A stretch of DNA of 40,634 nt from Dactylosporangium sucinum (GCF_014647515.1 NZ_BMPI01000010.1:86304-126937); one strand, 5' to 3'. Shown: positions 1-8,743, counted from the first letter of the stretch. Numbers and translations: made by a program. Notes: generated by a model from the sequence alone, not told the origin.

Positions 1-235
1 CGATCGCCTCGACGGTGTGCCACCGCGGGGGCACGTGCCCGCGCAAGATCCGCCGGATGGTCTCGGTGCTCGCCGAGCCCTTGAGCTCGTCGTTGGCGCG
101 GATCCACTCCTCGATCTCCCGCAGCGCCGGGCTCCCCGACGCCCGGTAGAGCAGGAACATCTCCTCCAGGAACTCCCGGCGCTTCGTGCCTGCGGGCACG
201 ACGTCGGGGCGCGGCATCCGGATGATCCTCGGCAT
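1..235 (-). CDS. N-terminal part of an XRE/HTH-type protein (cut by window edge)
   Basis: The minus strand is open from an ATG at 235 to the window edge, giving about 78 residues. They include a helical stretch with FLEEMFLLYRASGSPALREI followed by ELKGSASTETIRRILRG. This pattern resembles the N-terminal DNA-binding-like segment of actinobacterial XRE-type regulators, often fused to large ATPase or repeat domains; the rest lies outside the window. A GAGGA sequence precedes the ATG at a slightly long distance. Function beyond a likely helix-turn-helix cannot be inferred. It is transcribed away from the rest of the window. Confidence 0.6.
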   Translation of the reverse strand, partial: MPRIIRMPRPDVVPAGTKRREFLEEMFLLYRASGSPALREIEEWIRANDELKGSASTETIRRILRGHVPPRWHTVEAI

Positions 236-465
236 GGCGGCGTCCTCGGGCAGTGGGGGCAGGCAGGCGCGCACGAAACCACCTGAAGGCCCGTGATAAC
301 ACACGATGACAACGGAAGCCATGCGTCGGCGCCGATCCCCGCCGTGTTCCCGCAGATCAACAAGGATGCGCAACCGCTCTGACCAGCCCCAACACTGGAT
401 AGCGTCGCTCCCGGGCGGGGACGATGCCGGCCGTTTTCGGATGCCGGGTTGCCGAAGGGAAGAGC

Positions 466-693
466 ATGCGGTCACCGTTCGCCTGGACCAGCGCCGCCGC
501 CGCGGCGTTCGCTCCCGCGTCCATGCCGTGGTATGTCTGGGCGCTGCTGGCGGCGGCTGCGATCGCCACGGCGGTCACCGGCAAGATCCTCGATTACCGG
601 CTCCGGCGGCGCGCGATCGAGAAGGTGCCGGCCCAGCGGGTGGTGGACGTGCTCAATGCCGGCTCGATCCGGCGCGGTGGCCGCGCCGAGTGA
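466..693 (+). CDS. small single-pass membrane protein, unknown
   Basis: Encodes 75 residues starting MRSPFAWTS. One hydrophobic segment at about residues 18-38 (MPWYVWALLAAAAIATAVTG) is followed by a basic stretch LDYRLRRRAIEK, so the C-terminus is probably cytoplasmic. I chose the ATG at 466 because GAAGGGAAG lies just upstream. An in-frame ATG at 424 would add 14 residues but lacks a better ribosome site. No family is recognised. It is isolated, with about 140 bp to the next gene. Confidence 0.6.
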   Translation: MRSPFAWTSAAAAAFAPASMPWYVWALLAAAAIATAVTGKILDYRLRRRAIEKVPAQRVVDVLNAGSIRRGGRAE

Positions 694-822
694 GCTGCTG
701 GTCGCGCGCCGGGCCCGCTCGGTTTCACCGTGGGATGCCATGTCGTGTCACCAGGGCCACGCCAGCACGGTGCCGCCGCGCCAGAGCAGCGCCGGATCGC
801 ACGGCGACCTCACGGCCGCCCG

Positions 823-828
823 TAGGCT
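823..828 (+). promoter_or_regulatory. -10 box of a leaderless gene (TAGGCT)
   Basis: TAGGCT lies exactly 7 nt before the ATG at 836. No Shine-Dalgarno is present, so transcription would start at or next to the start codon. The same geometry recurs at several other genes in the window. No clear -35 box is visible. Confidence 0.5.
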
Positions 829-835
829 GGGCAGT

Positions 836-1339
836 ATGCGCATGGATGAGGCGCGCGCCGCGATCGGTACCGCGATCGCCGCCACCATCGCGCGAGACTT
901 CGTGCGGGCCCACCGCGAGCAGCAGCGCATCGGCTACGTGCCGGGGCCACCGACGATCCGCGCCGGTAACCACACGGCGGGACACGACGCCTCCCGGGTA
1001 CCCACGGTGCCGCCAGCCCAACTACGCATCGACCGCGACAGCGACAGCCCCGGCGCCATCTTCACCTGGAAGGTAGAGTCCGGCGAACCGCCGCACGCTA
1101 TCCTGCGCGTCCCCCACCACTGGCTGCGCGACGTGGTACGGCCCGGCCATGCGGTGCTCGACGGCCACCCGGTGGTCCAGATTCTCGACCGCGATCCGGA
1201 CGGACGCCCGGCCCAGATCCTGGCCGTGGTGGTCGGAGGCGGGTTTGACCCCCAAATTCACGGCTGGCGGGCGCACGGCGACGCCGTCCCTCGAAGTGTG
1301 ACCTGGGCGCCGGACGGGACACCACACGTAGGCTCGTGA
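836..1339 (+). CDS. hypothetical protein, likely leaderless
   Basis: Encodes 167 residues beginning MRMDEARAAIGTAIAATIAR. The first 35 residues look helical. The C-terminal half is rich in short strands (AILRVPHHWL, VVQILDRDPDG, QILAVVVGGGFD) and looks like a small beta-rich domain. No catalytic motif or known family was recognised. The ATG at 836 is chosen because a TAGGCT -10 box lies 7 nt upstream with no ribosome site, the leaderless arrangement repeated in this window; ATG 842 is the alternative. Codon use matches the neighbours. Confidence 0.55.
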   Translation: MRMDEARAAIGTAIAATIARDFVRAHREQQRIGYVPGPPTIRAGNHTAGHDASRVPTVPPAQLRIDRDSDSPGAIFTWKVESGEPPHAILRVPHHWLRDVVRPGHAVLDGHPVVQILDRDPDGRPAQILAVVVGGGFDPQIHGWRAHGDAVPRSVTWAPDGTPHVGS

Positions 1340-1546
1340 CCTGCCCGGCTCGCACCCACGCCGAGTTCGACCAGCCAGCAAGCAAGTTCATCGGCTGGTA
1401 CGACGCCAACGAGGCCGGTCGCGGCGCACCCGTTCTCCCTGCTGCCGTTTACCCATCGCCGTCTCGATGGTGCGCTGGTCGGTACCCAGCCCTGAGCCGA
1501 CACCGGGCCGCGCCGTAATACTGGGCACGTCACCGTGCGCGAGGGC

Positions 1547-1552
1547 TAGCCT
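1547..1552 (+). promoter_or_regulatory. -10 box of a leaderless gene (TAGCCT)
   Basis: TAGCCT ends 7 nt before the GTG at 1560, and no ribosome site lies between. The spacing is identical to the element at 823-828. Confidence 0.5.
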
Positions 1553-1559
1553 GGCGGCC

Positions 1560-3032
1560 GTGTCTTCGCCAGCCACCGGCCTGGTGCCGGTCCACATTGG
1601 TCAACCCGAGCCAGCGTCCGAGCGTGAGCAGCTCCTGCTGGCGCAGCAACAGCATGCGCGCGAACGTGGATACCAGCAGCGGTCGCCCCGAGTGCCGGCC
1701 GGCCTGGACTGGGCGCGGCACGGCTTCCAGCCGCGGTGGCTCGGCATGGAGACCAGCGACTGCGCCGTTGCAATCGAGCCGGGACACTTCTCCGGCCGCG
1801 GCGACGACGAGCGGGACCGCTTCCTGGCCGCGTCGGCGCGGCGTGGTGAGCTCGCACTGGTGATCTCGGTGATCGGCGACGTTGACGACGATGGTCCGCG
1901 TCGTGTCTTGTCGCGCTTCGACGCCTCGGTACAGGTCGGCGACATCTTCACCAGCGTCGCGGGACGGCGGCTGCCGGCGGGCTCCCGACCGACGATCGCG
2001 CCCGACCTGGGCGCCGCCGACCGGGATCTGGCGATCCGCCTGCTCACCAGGCCGCCGGACGCGCCATGGTGGACGCTGGATCTCCACGGCGCCACCCTCT
2101 CTGGCTCGAACGGCCAGATACACCACCCGCCGGAGGGGCAGCTCGAGCCGATCCTCGTCGACGCGCTCGGCGACCCGGTCGTTGCCGCGTGGGTGCCACC
2201 GGCGGGCGACCAGCGCTGGTACGTCATCCCCGACGCCACCCCCTGGGACAACCTGCTCGGCTGGTTGATCCACAGCGCGTTGCCCGCCTACGCGCCAGCG
2301 GTGCTACGCCGGGCGCGCTCACCGCACTTCATCGATCCGGACCTGCAGACTGGCGACGAGCTGGCGGCCCGGCTGGCCCTTACCGAGCTGAAGGCGCGCT
2401 ACGCCGAGGAGAAGACGCTCCTGGAACAGCAGCTGCGGGCCGCCGAGCAGCGCGCCGAGCCGGTGCGGTACGGCCTGCTCTACGGCTCCGGCGACGACCT
2501 GGTCGCCGCTGTCGCTGCGGTATGCACCGCCGCCGGGCTGCACACCGTGGCCTTGGACCAGGATCTCGGCGGTACGAAGTCGGCCGACCTGCTGGTCAGC
2601 GCTGGCGATGCCCCGCCGCGACAGCTGGTCGAGATCAAGGCCGTGGGCGGGGCGGCCCAGGAGTCCTTGGTCGGCCACCTGCAGCGCCACCTCGACACGT
2701 GGCCCCAGCTGCGCCCTGACTTGCCGGTGACCGGTGGGGTCCTGGTCGTCAATCACCAGCACAAGCTGCCCCCGGCGGAGCGACCGGCGCAGGTCTACAC
2801 CCGCCCGGAGTTCGTCGCCTCGCTGCCGGTCACCGTACTGAGCTCGATGGAGCTGTTCGGGTGGTGGCGCGCCGGTGACTGGCCCGCCATCCGCTCCGCC
2901 ATCCTCGGCGCCGAACCCACCGCTGCCCCTGTTCCGCCGCAGTCTCCCACCGCGTCACACCCAGGTCAGGCCCCGCCCGATCCGTCGCGGAGCTGGTGGC
3001 GACGTCGCCGGTCGGGCACCGCCACGGCGTAG
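1560..3032 (+). CDS. protein with coiled coil and C-terminal PD-(D/E)XK-like nuclease domain
   Basis: Encodes about 490 residues. Residues 1-270 form a domain I do not recognise. A charged helical segment follows (LKARYAEEKTLLEQQLRAAE), then a C-terminal alpha/beta domain with DLGGTKSADLLV and, about 20 residues later, LVEIKAVGG. That Asp ... Glu-x-Lys spacing fits the restriction-endonuclease-like fold, with an expected role in DNA cleavage; the assignment rests on motif spacing only. The tail is Pro-rich and then basic. GTG 1560 is preferred because TAGCCT lies 7 nt upstream; a GTG-type start at 1467 would add 31 residues of low-complexity character. It converges on the CoiA-like gene. Confidence 0.6.
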   Translation: MSSPATGLVPVHIGQPEPASEREQLLLAQQQHARERGYQQRSPRVPAGLDWARHGFQPRWLGMETSDCAVAIEPGHFSGRGDDERDRFLAASARRGELALVISVIGDVDDDGPRRVLSRFDASVQVGDIFTSVAGRRLPAGSRPTIAPDLGAADRDLAIRLLTRPPDAPWWTLDLHGATLSGSNGQIHHPPEGQLEPILVDALGDPVVAAWVPPAGDQRWYVIPDATPWDNLLGWLIHSALPAYAPAVLRRARSPHFIDPDLQTGDELAARLALTELKARYAEEKTLLEQQLRAAEQRAEPVRYGLLYGSGDDLVAAVAAVCTAAGLHTVALDQDLGGTKSADLLVSAGDAPPRQLVEIKAVGGAAQESLVGHLQRHLDTWPQLRPDLPVTGGVLVVNHQHKLPPAERPAQVYTRPEFVASLPVTVLSSMELFGWWRAGDWPAIRSAILGAEPTAAPVPPQSPTASHPGQAPPDPSRSWWRRRRSGTATA

Positions 3033-3201
3033 CCGGCATCCGTGGTTCCGCGATCCGGAGTACGTCGTTGGCGAGAGCGCGGGACCGACGGGGCGGCCAC
3101 GGCCCAGCTGCGGATCGGCCTTGCTATTGCTCGAAGATCCGCTCAACAACGGCTGTCTGTTCGGCCTTGCCAGCGCGGAGCTTCGCAGCCTGGTGTGCTT
3201 G

Positions 3202-4602
3202 CTAGATCAGCGACATCTGTTCGTGGTCGGGGAGGTCGAAGTGGACGACGCGGGCGGTGTCGACCTTGCCGGTGGCGGTGAGGAGTTGCGCTTCGCGGGC
3301 GTTGCGGACGAAGACGGGCACGGTCGGTGGAAGCCGGTGCAGGGAGGCTGGGCTGGGCCGGAGGATGCCGTAGAGCCGGCGGCGTAGGTAGACCGCGATG
3401 CCGTACGCGTAGTCTGCGGTGGCTCCGTCGGGGTCGAATTCGACTCGGGCCGCCTGCTTCGTCCACAGCGGGTCGGCCACAGCGTCGCGGAGCTGTTGGA
3501 TCTGCGCGGGTGACAGCTCCTTCCACCACCGCTGCGAGGCCTGACGCTCGTGCTGTTCCTGGCGGAGCCGTTCGCGTTCGGCGGCTGCGGCCTGTTCCTG
3601 CCGCTGCCGATCTTCGGCTTCGCGTCGTTGCCGGGCCTGTTCGGCCTCGATCGCCCACTGCCGTTGTTGCTCCGCCCAGCGGGCGCGTTCGGCGGCCTCT
3701 CGGATCTTGCGTTGGTGTTCCTCCTCCTGGCGCTGGGCTTCGCGTTGGCGTGCTTCTTCCTCCTGGCGGCGTTGCTCAGCCTGCCGTTGCTGTTCTTCCT
3801 GCTGGCGCTTGCGGGCTTCTTGGCGTTGGCGCATGACGTCGTGTCGGGCTTCTTCGTCGACGCTGCGTTGCGTGGTCCAGATCAGCTGACGGCGGGCGTG
3901 GCTCTTGGTGGCGGGGAACCAGATCCGGCGATAGCGAGGCAGCACCTGATGGGGGCTCGTCTGCCCGTGCAGTACCCACCCGATGAACGTGGCCAGGTCC
4001 AGGTCGGTGGGGGTGATCCAGGTGCCGTGCTGGAAGTAAAACCCGGCCACACCGTCGACGACGGTCCACGGGCGGTCGCCGCGCGGGTCGCGTGCCCGGA
4101 TGGATGGCACAGTGCCGATCCAGGGCACTCCGTCGGCGGGGCTGACCCAGCACACGTCGATGCCTTCGTCCTGGTAGCGCTCGGTGCGTTCCCGGATGTC
4201 GTCGTTGGTGATGGGCGACAGCTGGGCCTCCCAGGCGATGCGTCGAGTGCCGTCGTGGGAGGAGGCGAGCACGTCGGCGCGCCAGGTGCCGTCCGGGGCG
4301 CGGACCTCCAGTTCGGCGTGCCAGTCCGCGGCACGGACCGCAGTGGCCAGTTCGAGTTTGAGCAGGTGGTGTTCCAGAGACTCGTTGAGCCAGGCGCAGT
4401 CGGCCGGGCGGCCCGGGTCGTGGGCGAAGTAGTGCAGCTTGCGGGTGGAGATCTTGGCGTGGACGCCGTAGCCGCAGTCGGGGCAGCGTAGGGCGATGCG
4501 GGGCCGAACCTTGTGCACCGCGGCCCAGCTCAGCCCGCACCCGAGGTCTTGCAGGGTCGCGTCGATGCGGCCGGCCTCGGGGTGGATCGCCGCGAACGCC
4601 AT
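3202..4602 (-). CDS. CoiA-like protein (zinc finger, nuclease-like domain, long coiled coil)
   Basis: Encodes 466 residues from MAFAAIHPEAGRID. Near residue 35 is a Cys pair (LRCPDCG) followed by LHYFAHDPG and ESLEHHLLK, the N-terminal pattern of the CoiA competence-protein family. Next comes a nuclease-like core with GTWRADVL and IAWEAQLSP (Asp and Glu-x-Gln). Residues of about 255-370 are a Glu/Gln/Arg-rich coiled coil, and a C-terminal domain follows. CoiA proteins take part in handling incoming DNA in competent bacteria; actinobacterial relatives are uncharacterised and often sit in mobile DNA. ATG 4602 is chosen because a GACACT box lies 6 nt upstream; an ATG at 4662 is also possible. 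Confidence 0.75.
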   Translation of the reverse strand: MAFAAIHPEAGRIDATLQDLGCGLSWAAVHKVRPRIALRCPDCGYGVHAKISTRKLHYFAHDPGRPADCAWLNESLEHHLLKLELATAVRAADWHAELEVRAPDGTWRADVLASSHDGTRRIAWEAQLSPITNDDIRERTERYQDEGIDVCWVSPADGVPWIGTVPSIRARDPRGDRPWTVVDGVAGFYFQHGTWITPTDLDLATFIGWVLHGQTSPHQVLPRYRRIWFPATKSHARRQLIWTTQRSVDEEARHDVMRQRQEARKRQQEEQQRQAEQRRQEEEARQREAQRQEEEHQRKIREAAERARWAEQQRQWAIEAEQARQRREAEDRQRQEQAAAAERERLRQEQHERQASQRWWKELSPAQIQQLRDAVADPLWTKQAARVEFDPDGATADYAYGIAVYLRRRLYGILRPSPASLHRLPPTVPVFVRNAREAQLLTATGKVDTARVVHFDLPDHEQMSLI

Positions 4603-4820
4603 GCGCGCAGTGTCGCACCCTTGCGACGTCTGGTCATCGACCCGATGCGATGATGCCGGCATTCTTGAGTGCTCAGACCGGACGACGATATGCGTCCCTG
4701 GCGGGCAGCGCCGCGGCGCAGCGGACGAGTTCGGCCCGGTCGCCGAGCGTCCCGCGCCGGGTCAGCAGCGCTGCCAGCCGCCTGCCCAGACCGAGAAGAC
4801 GGCCCGAGCCCGGACACGCG

Positions 4821-5348
4821 TCAGAGCACAGGCTCGCAGTTACGCGGGCATGGCCCGAATACCCGGCAACTTCGGCCGGACAGGTGCAGGGCCTGCTCGC
4901 CCAGGCAGGCGTCGCCCGCAGTGCACTCCACGGCACCGTCGTCATGTTCGATCTGCTCGCCGGTGCAGGTGTGCTCGGCCAGCGCGGCCCCGTCGGAGTG
5001 CGTGAGGCATCGAGGGCAGGCGTGCAGCGTGCGGACCTCGGGGTGCCGAAGGCAGGGCTCCACCACGTCGTCGCTGTGGTAGATGGCCATTCCACCGGGA
5101 CAGTTCTCGCCGTGGCACTCAAAGGCACCGTCGGCGTGGATCAGGAGCGGCCCGGGACACGCCGGCTCGGCCGGGAACTCGCCCATGGCAGCCGCGATCA
5201 TCTGCACAGTGGTCAGTTCCGCATCGGTGACCGAGTCAGGGATGGGAATGGAGACCGTAGCGTCGTGTCCAGCGTGACCGCGCATCCGGGCGCGCTGACG
5301 GTTCTTGTCTGGTCGACGGCGGCCGCCTCGACCCCGCGATATTGGCAT
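4821..5348 (-). CDS. Cys-rich, possibly zinc-binding protein, unknown
   Basis: About 175 residues from MPISRGRGG; an ATG at 5378 would add 10. The N-terminus is very basic. From the middle on there are regularly spaced Cys and His residues: CHGENCPGG, CPRCLTH, HTCTGE, CTAGDAC and CRVFGPCPRNC. These look like several small metal-binding knuckles in tandem. A repeated logic is visible, acidic residues followed by a Cys-x4-Cys pair. No family is recognised. It lies upstream of the CoiA-like gene on the same strand, separated by about 220 bp. Confidence that it is coding comes from the Cys spacing and codon bias. Confidence 0.5.
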   Translation of the reverse strand: MPISRGRGGRRRPDKNRQRARMRGHAGHDATVSIPIPDSVTDAELTTVQMIAAAMGEFPAEPACPGPLLIHADGAFECHGENCPGGMAIYHSDDVVEPCLRHPEVRTLHACPRCLTHSDGAALAEHTCTGEQIEHDDGAVECTAGDACLGEQALHLSGRSCRVFGPCPRNCEPVL

Positions 5349-5406
5349 GGGCCGAAACGTACCTTCGCTCGCCGGCATGCGTCCCGCCCGGGTGCTGATA
5401 GACGGT

Positions 5407-6084
5407 TCAGGTCGGCTTAAGTTCGGCGCTGCTGCCCAGCCGACACGCTGCGGCGAGGGTCAGCATCGGCCGGGAGTAGCCGCGGTATGGGCGGGCACCG
5501 ACCGACGCGCCAGGCTCGGTGGCGTCGGCCAGGACGCCGTTAGCGATCCCGGTCAAAATCATGTACCGCGTGACCAGCCACGGTCGGGTACCGGTCGAGT
5601 CCATGTCGGCCTCGATCCGCAGCACGATGGCCAGCAGCTCAGCGCTGAGGACGTCGAGCAACGCGTCCAGCTGAGGATCGCGGGTGGCGTCCTCGATGAT
5701 CGGACCGGCGTACTCGGCCCGCAGGTCGGTCAGGGTGAGCCCACGGTCGCCGCGGGCCGCGTGCATCCGGTCGATATGCCGCCGGCTGATCGGTAGCCGG
5801 CGCAGCACGGCGCGGTCCAGCCACGGCAGCAGCCAGACCCGCTGACCGTCCGCCTCGCGGTGGCTCTCCCACCGCCCGAATAGCACCATCCCCACGAGCG
5901 CGAACAGCGCCGCCGCCTCCCACTGCCCGAGCATCAGATAACCGCCCACCTGCACCGGAGCGGCGACTGACCCACACAGCAGCAGCCGTTTGGGCCACCT
6001 CGCCGCCACCGTCGACCGCAACGCCGACGACCACACCAGCCCGACCAGGCCCAACAGCATCACGACGGCACCAGCGAGCAGCAC
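5407..6084 (-). CDS. membrane protein, unknown
   Basis: Encodes 225 residues. Two hydrophobic segments near the N-terminus (about 1-19 and 34-70, the latter probably two helices) are followed by a soluble C-terminal region of about 150 residues. No catalytic motif was seen. GTG 6084 is chosen because a TACCTT box lies 6 nt upstream, a leaderless-type arrangement; ATG 6060 is the alternative. The C-terminal end (MLTLAAACRLGSSAELKP) has a recognisable relative in a short orphan fragment at 30037-30090, so part of a homologue was once present elsewhere in the window. Confidence 0.55.
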   Translation of the reverse strand: MLLAGAVVMLLGLVGLVWSSALRSTVAARWPKRLLLCGSVAAPVQVGGYLMLGQWEAAALFALVGMVLFGRWESHREADGQRVWLLPWLDRAVLRRLPISRRHIDRMHAARGDRGLTLTDLRAEYAGPIIEDATRDPQLDALLDVLSAELLAIVLRIEADMDSTGTRPWLVTRYMILTGIANGVLADATEPGASVGARPYRGYSRPMLTLAAACRLGSSAELKPT

Positions 6085-6090
6085 CTCGTG

Positions 6091-6096
6091 AAGGTA
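6091..6096 (-). promoter_or_regulatory. -10 box TACCTT before the gene starting at 6084
   Basis: On the minus strand TACCTT is followed by 6 nt and then the GTG at 6084. It is consistent with a leaderless transcript. Confidence 0.35.
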
Positions 6097-6226
6097 ACCG
6101 GAGACTCACCCAGCGCACATGATCCGGCGGGCTCGATCAGCGGGGCTGGTTGGCTGATGTCGGCCACGACATCAGCCGGGGCGTTTGAGCCAGCCCGACG
6201 CATGGTCACAGCCACGTGACAGCACG

Positions 6227-6232
6227 TACCGT
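6227..6232 (+). promoter_or_regulatory. -10 box TACCGT before the gene at 6241
   Basis: TACCGT is followed by 8 nt and the ATG at 6241, with no ribosome site. It matches the other leaderless-type elements within 1 nt. Confidence 0.4.
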
Positions 6233-6240
6233 TGACGGCC

Positions 6241-6465
6241 ATGGATGATCAGCAATATCGGAGCTCGTCCGGAATTCGCCGGGCGCTGCTCACCGCGGCG
6301 ATCGCTTGCGCGGTCCTCGCGGCGGCCGCGTTGATGGTGTCCTGGACGACCACGGGTAGCGCCCGACTGGCGGGCGGGATCGGGTCGGCGGTATTCGGTG
6401 CGGTCGCGGTCTTCCTCGCCGGACTGTGGTACCTGCGCAACCGGGCTGCTGCCCTGCGGCGCTGA
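6241..6465 (+). CDS. small two-helix membrane protein
   Basis: Encodes 74 residues. After a short polar N-terminus (MDDQQYRSSSGIRR) come two hydrophobic segments at about 15-34 and 43-64, then a basic end (LRNRAAALRR). This predicts a small membrane protein with both ends in the cytoplasm. ATG 6241 has a TACCGT box 8 nt upstream. No family was recognised. Confidence 0.55.
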   Translation: MDDQQYRSSSGIRRALLTAAIACAVLAAAALMVSWTTTGSARLAGGIGSAVFGAVAVFLAGLWYLRNRAAALRR

Positions 6466-6519
6466 CCTGCGCAGGTTGGGGCCGTGAGGACGGCACCAAC
6501 CTGCGCGGCCGGTTCGGTC

Positions 6520-6714
6520 TCAGGCCGGCTCGGGCCGGTCCGGGAGGTCGAGCCGGGCGATCACGGTGTCCAGGACCGCGGCCGCGTGGCCGGTGCCGGG
6601 GAGCTGGGCGCGCAGCTGACGCAGCCGGACCAGGGCGTGGTTGGTGTCGTGATGGCGCAGGGTGATGCCCTCGCCGAGGTCGGTGAGCAGGTTGCCAAGG
6701 GCGTGGCCGTCCAC
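6520..6714 (-). pseudogene. 5'-truncated copy of the gene at 12340-12831
   Basis: From a GTG at 6714 the reading is VDGHALGNLLTDLGEGI and onward, nearly identical for about 60 residues to the middle of the protein encoded at 12340-12831, including HHDTN and VLDT. Similarity stops abruptly just upstream, where the sequence runs into a stretch of nine C residues and a strong hairpin. This copy stops with TGA right after DRPEPA, whereas the 12 kb copy reads on. It is best read as a remnant; a short functional protein is possible. Confidence 0.55.
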
Positions 6715-6766
6715 GGCCAGGACGTCCGTGCACGGCCTACGGCCGACACCCCCCCCCGCAAGCCAT

Positions 6767-6793
6767 GAGGGCCGGCCCAGTGGGCCGGCCCTC
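6767..6793. terminator. GC-rich hairpin, candidate terminator
   Basis: A perfect 13-bp inverted repeat, GAGGGCCGGCCCA and its complement, around a single central base. No T-run follows on either side, so it may be a terminator of the GC-rich actinobacterial type. It lies just upstream of the truncated copy at 6520-6714. Confidence 0.45.
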
Positions 6794-6960
6794 GCGATGG
6801 TCTCCGAAGTGATGGCGGCGAGCCAGAGCCAGAGCACTGCCGGGACCCGGGCCCGGGAGCCGTCGCACTGGGATGGTCGAAACCAGGGCCGCGTGCTGAA
6901 CCGGCTGTGCGTCCGGACCGCCCTACCGGGGCCGGAGCCCCATTCGGGTACGCCTCCAGA

Positions 6961-6973
6961 GTATCACAGATAC
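6961..6973. promoter_or_regulatory. palindrome GTATC-ACA-GATAC
   Basis: A 5-3-5 inverted repeat in a 456-bp stretch (6715-7170) that otherwise holds only the hairpin at 6767 and no convincing gene. It uses the same half-site as the GATAC-N6-GTATC operators elsewhere, but with the halves in the opposite order. On the minus strand GGAGG and an ATG follow, opening a 6-codon frame only. Confidence 0.3.
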
Positions 6974-7170
6974 TACATGCTCAGCCCTCGATGAAGGGAC
7001 GTCAGCAGTTCCCACGGGTGCCGGCCCTTGTGTAGATCCCGCGCCGCCCGCTCGCCGGCTGCGGCGTAGCACCCCCACCTGCTCCTCGTAGCAAGGACGC
7101 ATGCCCGACGCTCCGAACGCTCGGGGACGCCAGCACTGCAGCCCCGCAGCGCTCCATGCCGAGCCGCCCC

Positions 7171-7671
7171 CTACACCGGCCTCGCCGCTCGCCAATGGGT
7201 GCAGCCGGGGCGCCGGAAACTGGCCTGGATATGCCGGCAGGGCTTCTTCGGCCGGTACTGGCCGGGCGTGCGCCCGATCACGAAGTCCCAGAACGCCCGG
7301 GCGTCGGACATCTGCCGGGTGGTGGTCCAGGTGAAGCCGGGGGCGGCCCGGAACGAGCGATCGAGCATCCAGGTGGCGTACCCGCGCCGCTTCCACTCCT
7401 CCGCCGTGCGGATCTTGATGATGGCGCCGAGCTGGCACAGGTCGCAGATCCGGTACGCCAGGTGTCCGACCTCGTCGTGCCCCGGATCCCACCGGGCCCG
7501 CGGCCTGCGGGTCAGCAGCGTGATCTCCCGGGAACCCACCGGGCTGCGCGCGACGGTGTAGCGGGCGAAGACGTCGCCGTCCACGTGGTCGTCGTTGAGC
7601 TGCCATCGTGCGGCCAGGTACCGCAGCTGGTGCCGCAACGCGGCGGTCAGCGGAACGAGATCGCTTTCCAC
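7171..7671 (-). CDS. GNAT-like N-acetyltransferase, likely leaderless
   Basis: Encodes 166 residues beginning VESDLVPLTAALRHQLRYL. The order of elements fits a GNAT fold: an N-terminal polar region, a strand and turn near EVGHLAYRICDLC, then IIKIRTAEEWKRRGYATWML, where KRRGYAT resembles the acetyl-CoA pyrophosphate-binding loop (Arg/Gln-x-x-Gly-x-Gly/Ala). A C-terminal helix and strand follow (ARAFWDFVIGR). The substrate is unknown. The GTG at 7671 is chosen over upstream starts because TACGGT lies exactly 7 nt before it with no ribosome site, and the residues upstream are low-complexity. Confidence 0.55.
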   Translation of the reverse strand: MESDLVPLTAALRHQLRYLAARWQLNDDHVDGDVFARYTVARSPVGSREITLLTRRPRARWDPGHDEVGHLAYRICDLCQLGAIIKIRTAEEWKRRGYATWMLDRSFRAAPGFTWTTTRQMSDARAFWDFVIGRTPGQYRPKKPCRHIQASFRRPGCTHWRAARPV

Positions 7672-7678
7672 GCGTCCC

Positions 7679-7684
7679 ACCGTA
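7679..7684 (-). promoter_or_regulatory. -10 box TACGGT before the gene starting at 7671
   Basis: On the minus strand TACGGT is followed by exactly 7 nt and the GTG start, identical in geometry to 823-828, 1547-1552 and 10611-10616. Confidence 0.45.
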
Positions 7685-7905
7685 CGGCGGGACGCGACGA
7701 GCCGGCCGTCCTGACATCCGGATCGAGCGACGCTGTACTGGGCACGGTCCTGATCACGGCCTCGGGGATGCTGCGCCGCTCGTGGTGGAGCGCCGCGCCA
7801 ACCAGCCGTCCACCCACCTCGGCACCCACTTTGGCGACCCACCTGGTCCTGCGACAACAGTCCTGCGCACGACGCGGGGTCGTGCCGCCGGAAGGAAGTG
7901 ATCGC

Positions 7906-8166
7906 ATGAGGCGAACCGGGTGGCAGCAGCGGTGGTGGCGGCCCTGCGTGGTGCTGGCGGCCGCGGCTGCGGGGCTCGCCGCCGCACACAGCACCGCCTG
8001 GGCCGTCGGGCTGGCCACGGCAGCGGCCATCTTCAGCGCGCTGCCCCGGCCGCCGGCCGCCCGTCGGCGGCCCGCGCGGCGGGCTCCACGACGGGGCGCC
8101 GGCCGGGACGGCACGGTCAGCTCACGGCCCGGCGCCTCGGCGGGTTCCGCGCCCGCTCGGCGTTGA
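7906..8166 (+). CDS. small membrane protein with basic tail
   Basis: Encodes 86 residues from MRRTGWQQRWWRP. Two short hydrophobic segments (about 14-28 and 31-46) are followed by a very Arg/Pro-rich tail. The ATG at 7906 has a good ribosome site (GGAAGGAAG, 7 nt). No family is known. It lies about 100 bp before another membrane-protein gene on the same strand. Confidence 0.55.
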   Translation: MRRTGWQQRWWRPCVVLAAAAAGLAAAHSTAWAVGLATAAAIFSALPRPPAARRRPARRAPRRGAGRDGTVSSRPGASAGSAPARR

Positions 8167-8270
8167 CGGCACCGGCCAGACATCCACGCCTGTCATAGGG
8201 CTGGCGTTCCCTTGAGAGCACAGCGGCCGGGCGAGACCCCCGGCGAGCGAACGAAACGGAGGCACGCGCG

Positions 8271-8699
8271 GTGAGCGCAGAGTTGGTGACGACGGCCTCG
8301 GCGGCCGGGGACGACGTGTTGTCGCGGACGGCCCGATGGGTGATCACAAAGGTATGGTTCGGCTGCGTGCTGTCTGCTGGATACGCGTTGGGGCACCACT
8401 TCGGCTGGCCCGAGGCGCTGCTCACGAGTGCGGCAACTGTCGGGGCGCTCCTGCTCGGGGTGGCCGCCCTCGTCCTGCCGCAGTGGACCACCGAGCACGA
8501 GCGGTACGGCGTCGGTATCCCGGTCGTCGACATCGCGATGCGGGTGGTCGTCTGGCTGGGTCTGGCCACCTGTGTGGTGTCGCTGTTGATCGCCGTCCCG
8601 GCCGCCGGAGCGGCCGGCGGGGCACTGTGGCTCAGCACGGCGGTTCGCACCTTCGGGCCGGGCCTGCGGGCTCGGGTGGAGCAGCGGCGAAGCCGGTAG
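8271..8699 (+). CDS. membrane protein, unknown
   Basis: Encodes 142 residues starting at GTG 8271, with GGAGG eight nt upstream. Three or four hydrophobic segments lie at about residues 25-45, 48-68, 82-100 and 101-118. They carry few charges, and the protein ends LRARVEQRRSR. It looks like a small integral membrane protein. No motif suggests transport or catalysis. Confidence 0.6.
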   Translation: MSAELVTTASAAGDDVLSRTARWVITKVWFGCVLSAGYALGHHFGWPEALLTSAATVGALLLGVAALVLPQWTTEHERYGVGIPVVDIAMRVVVWLGLATCVVSLLIAVPAAGAAGGALWLSTAVRTFGPGLRARVEQRRSR

Positions 8700-8743
8700 C
8701 TCCCGGTGCGGCACCGAGCGGCCGCCGGCAGGCTTCCCCACTG

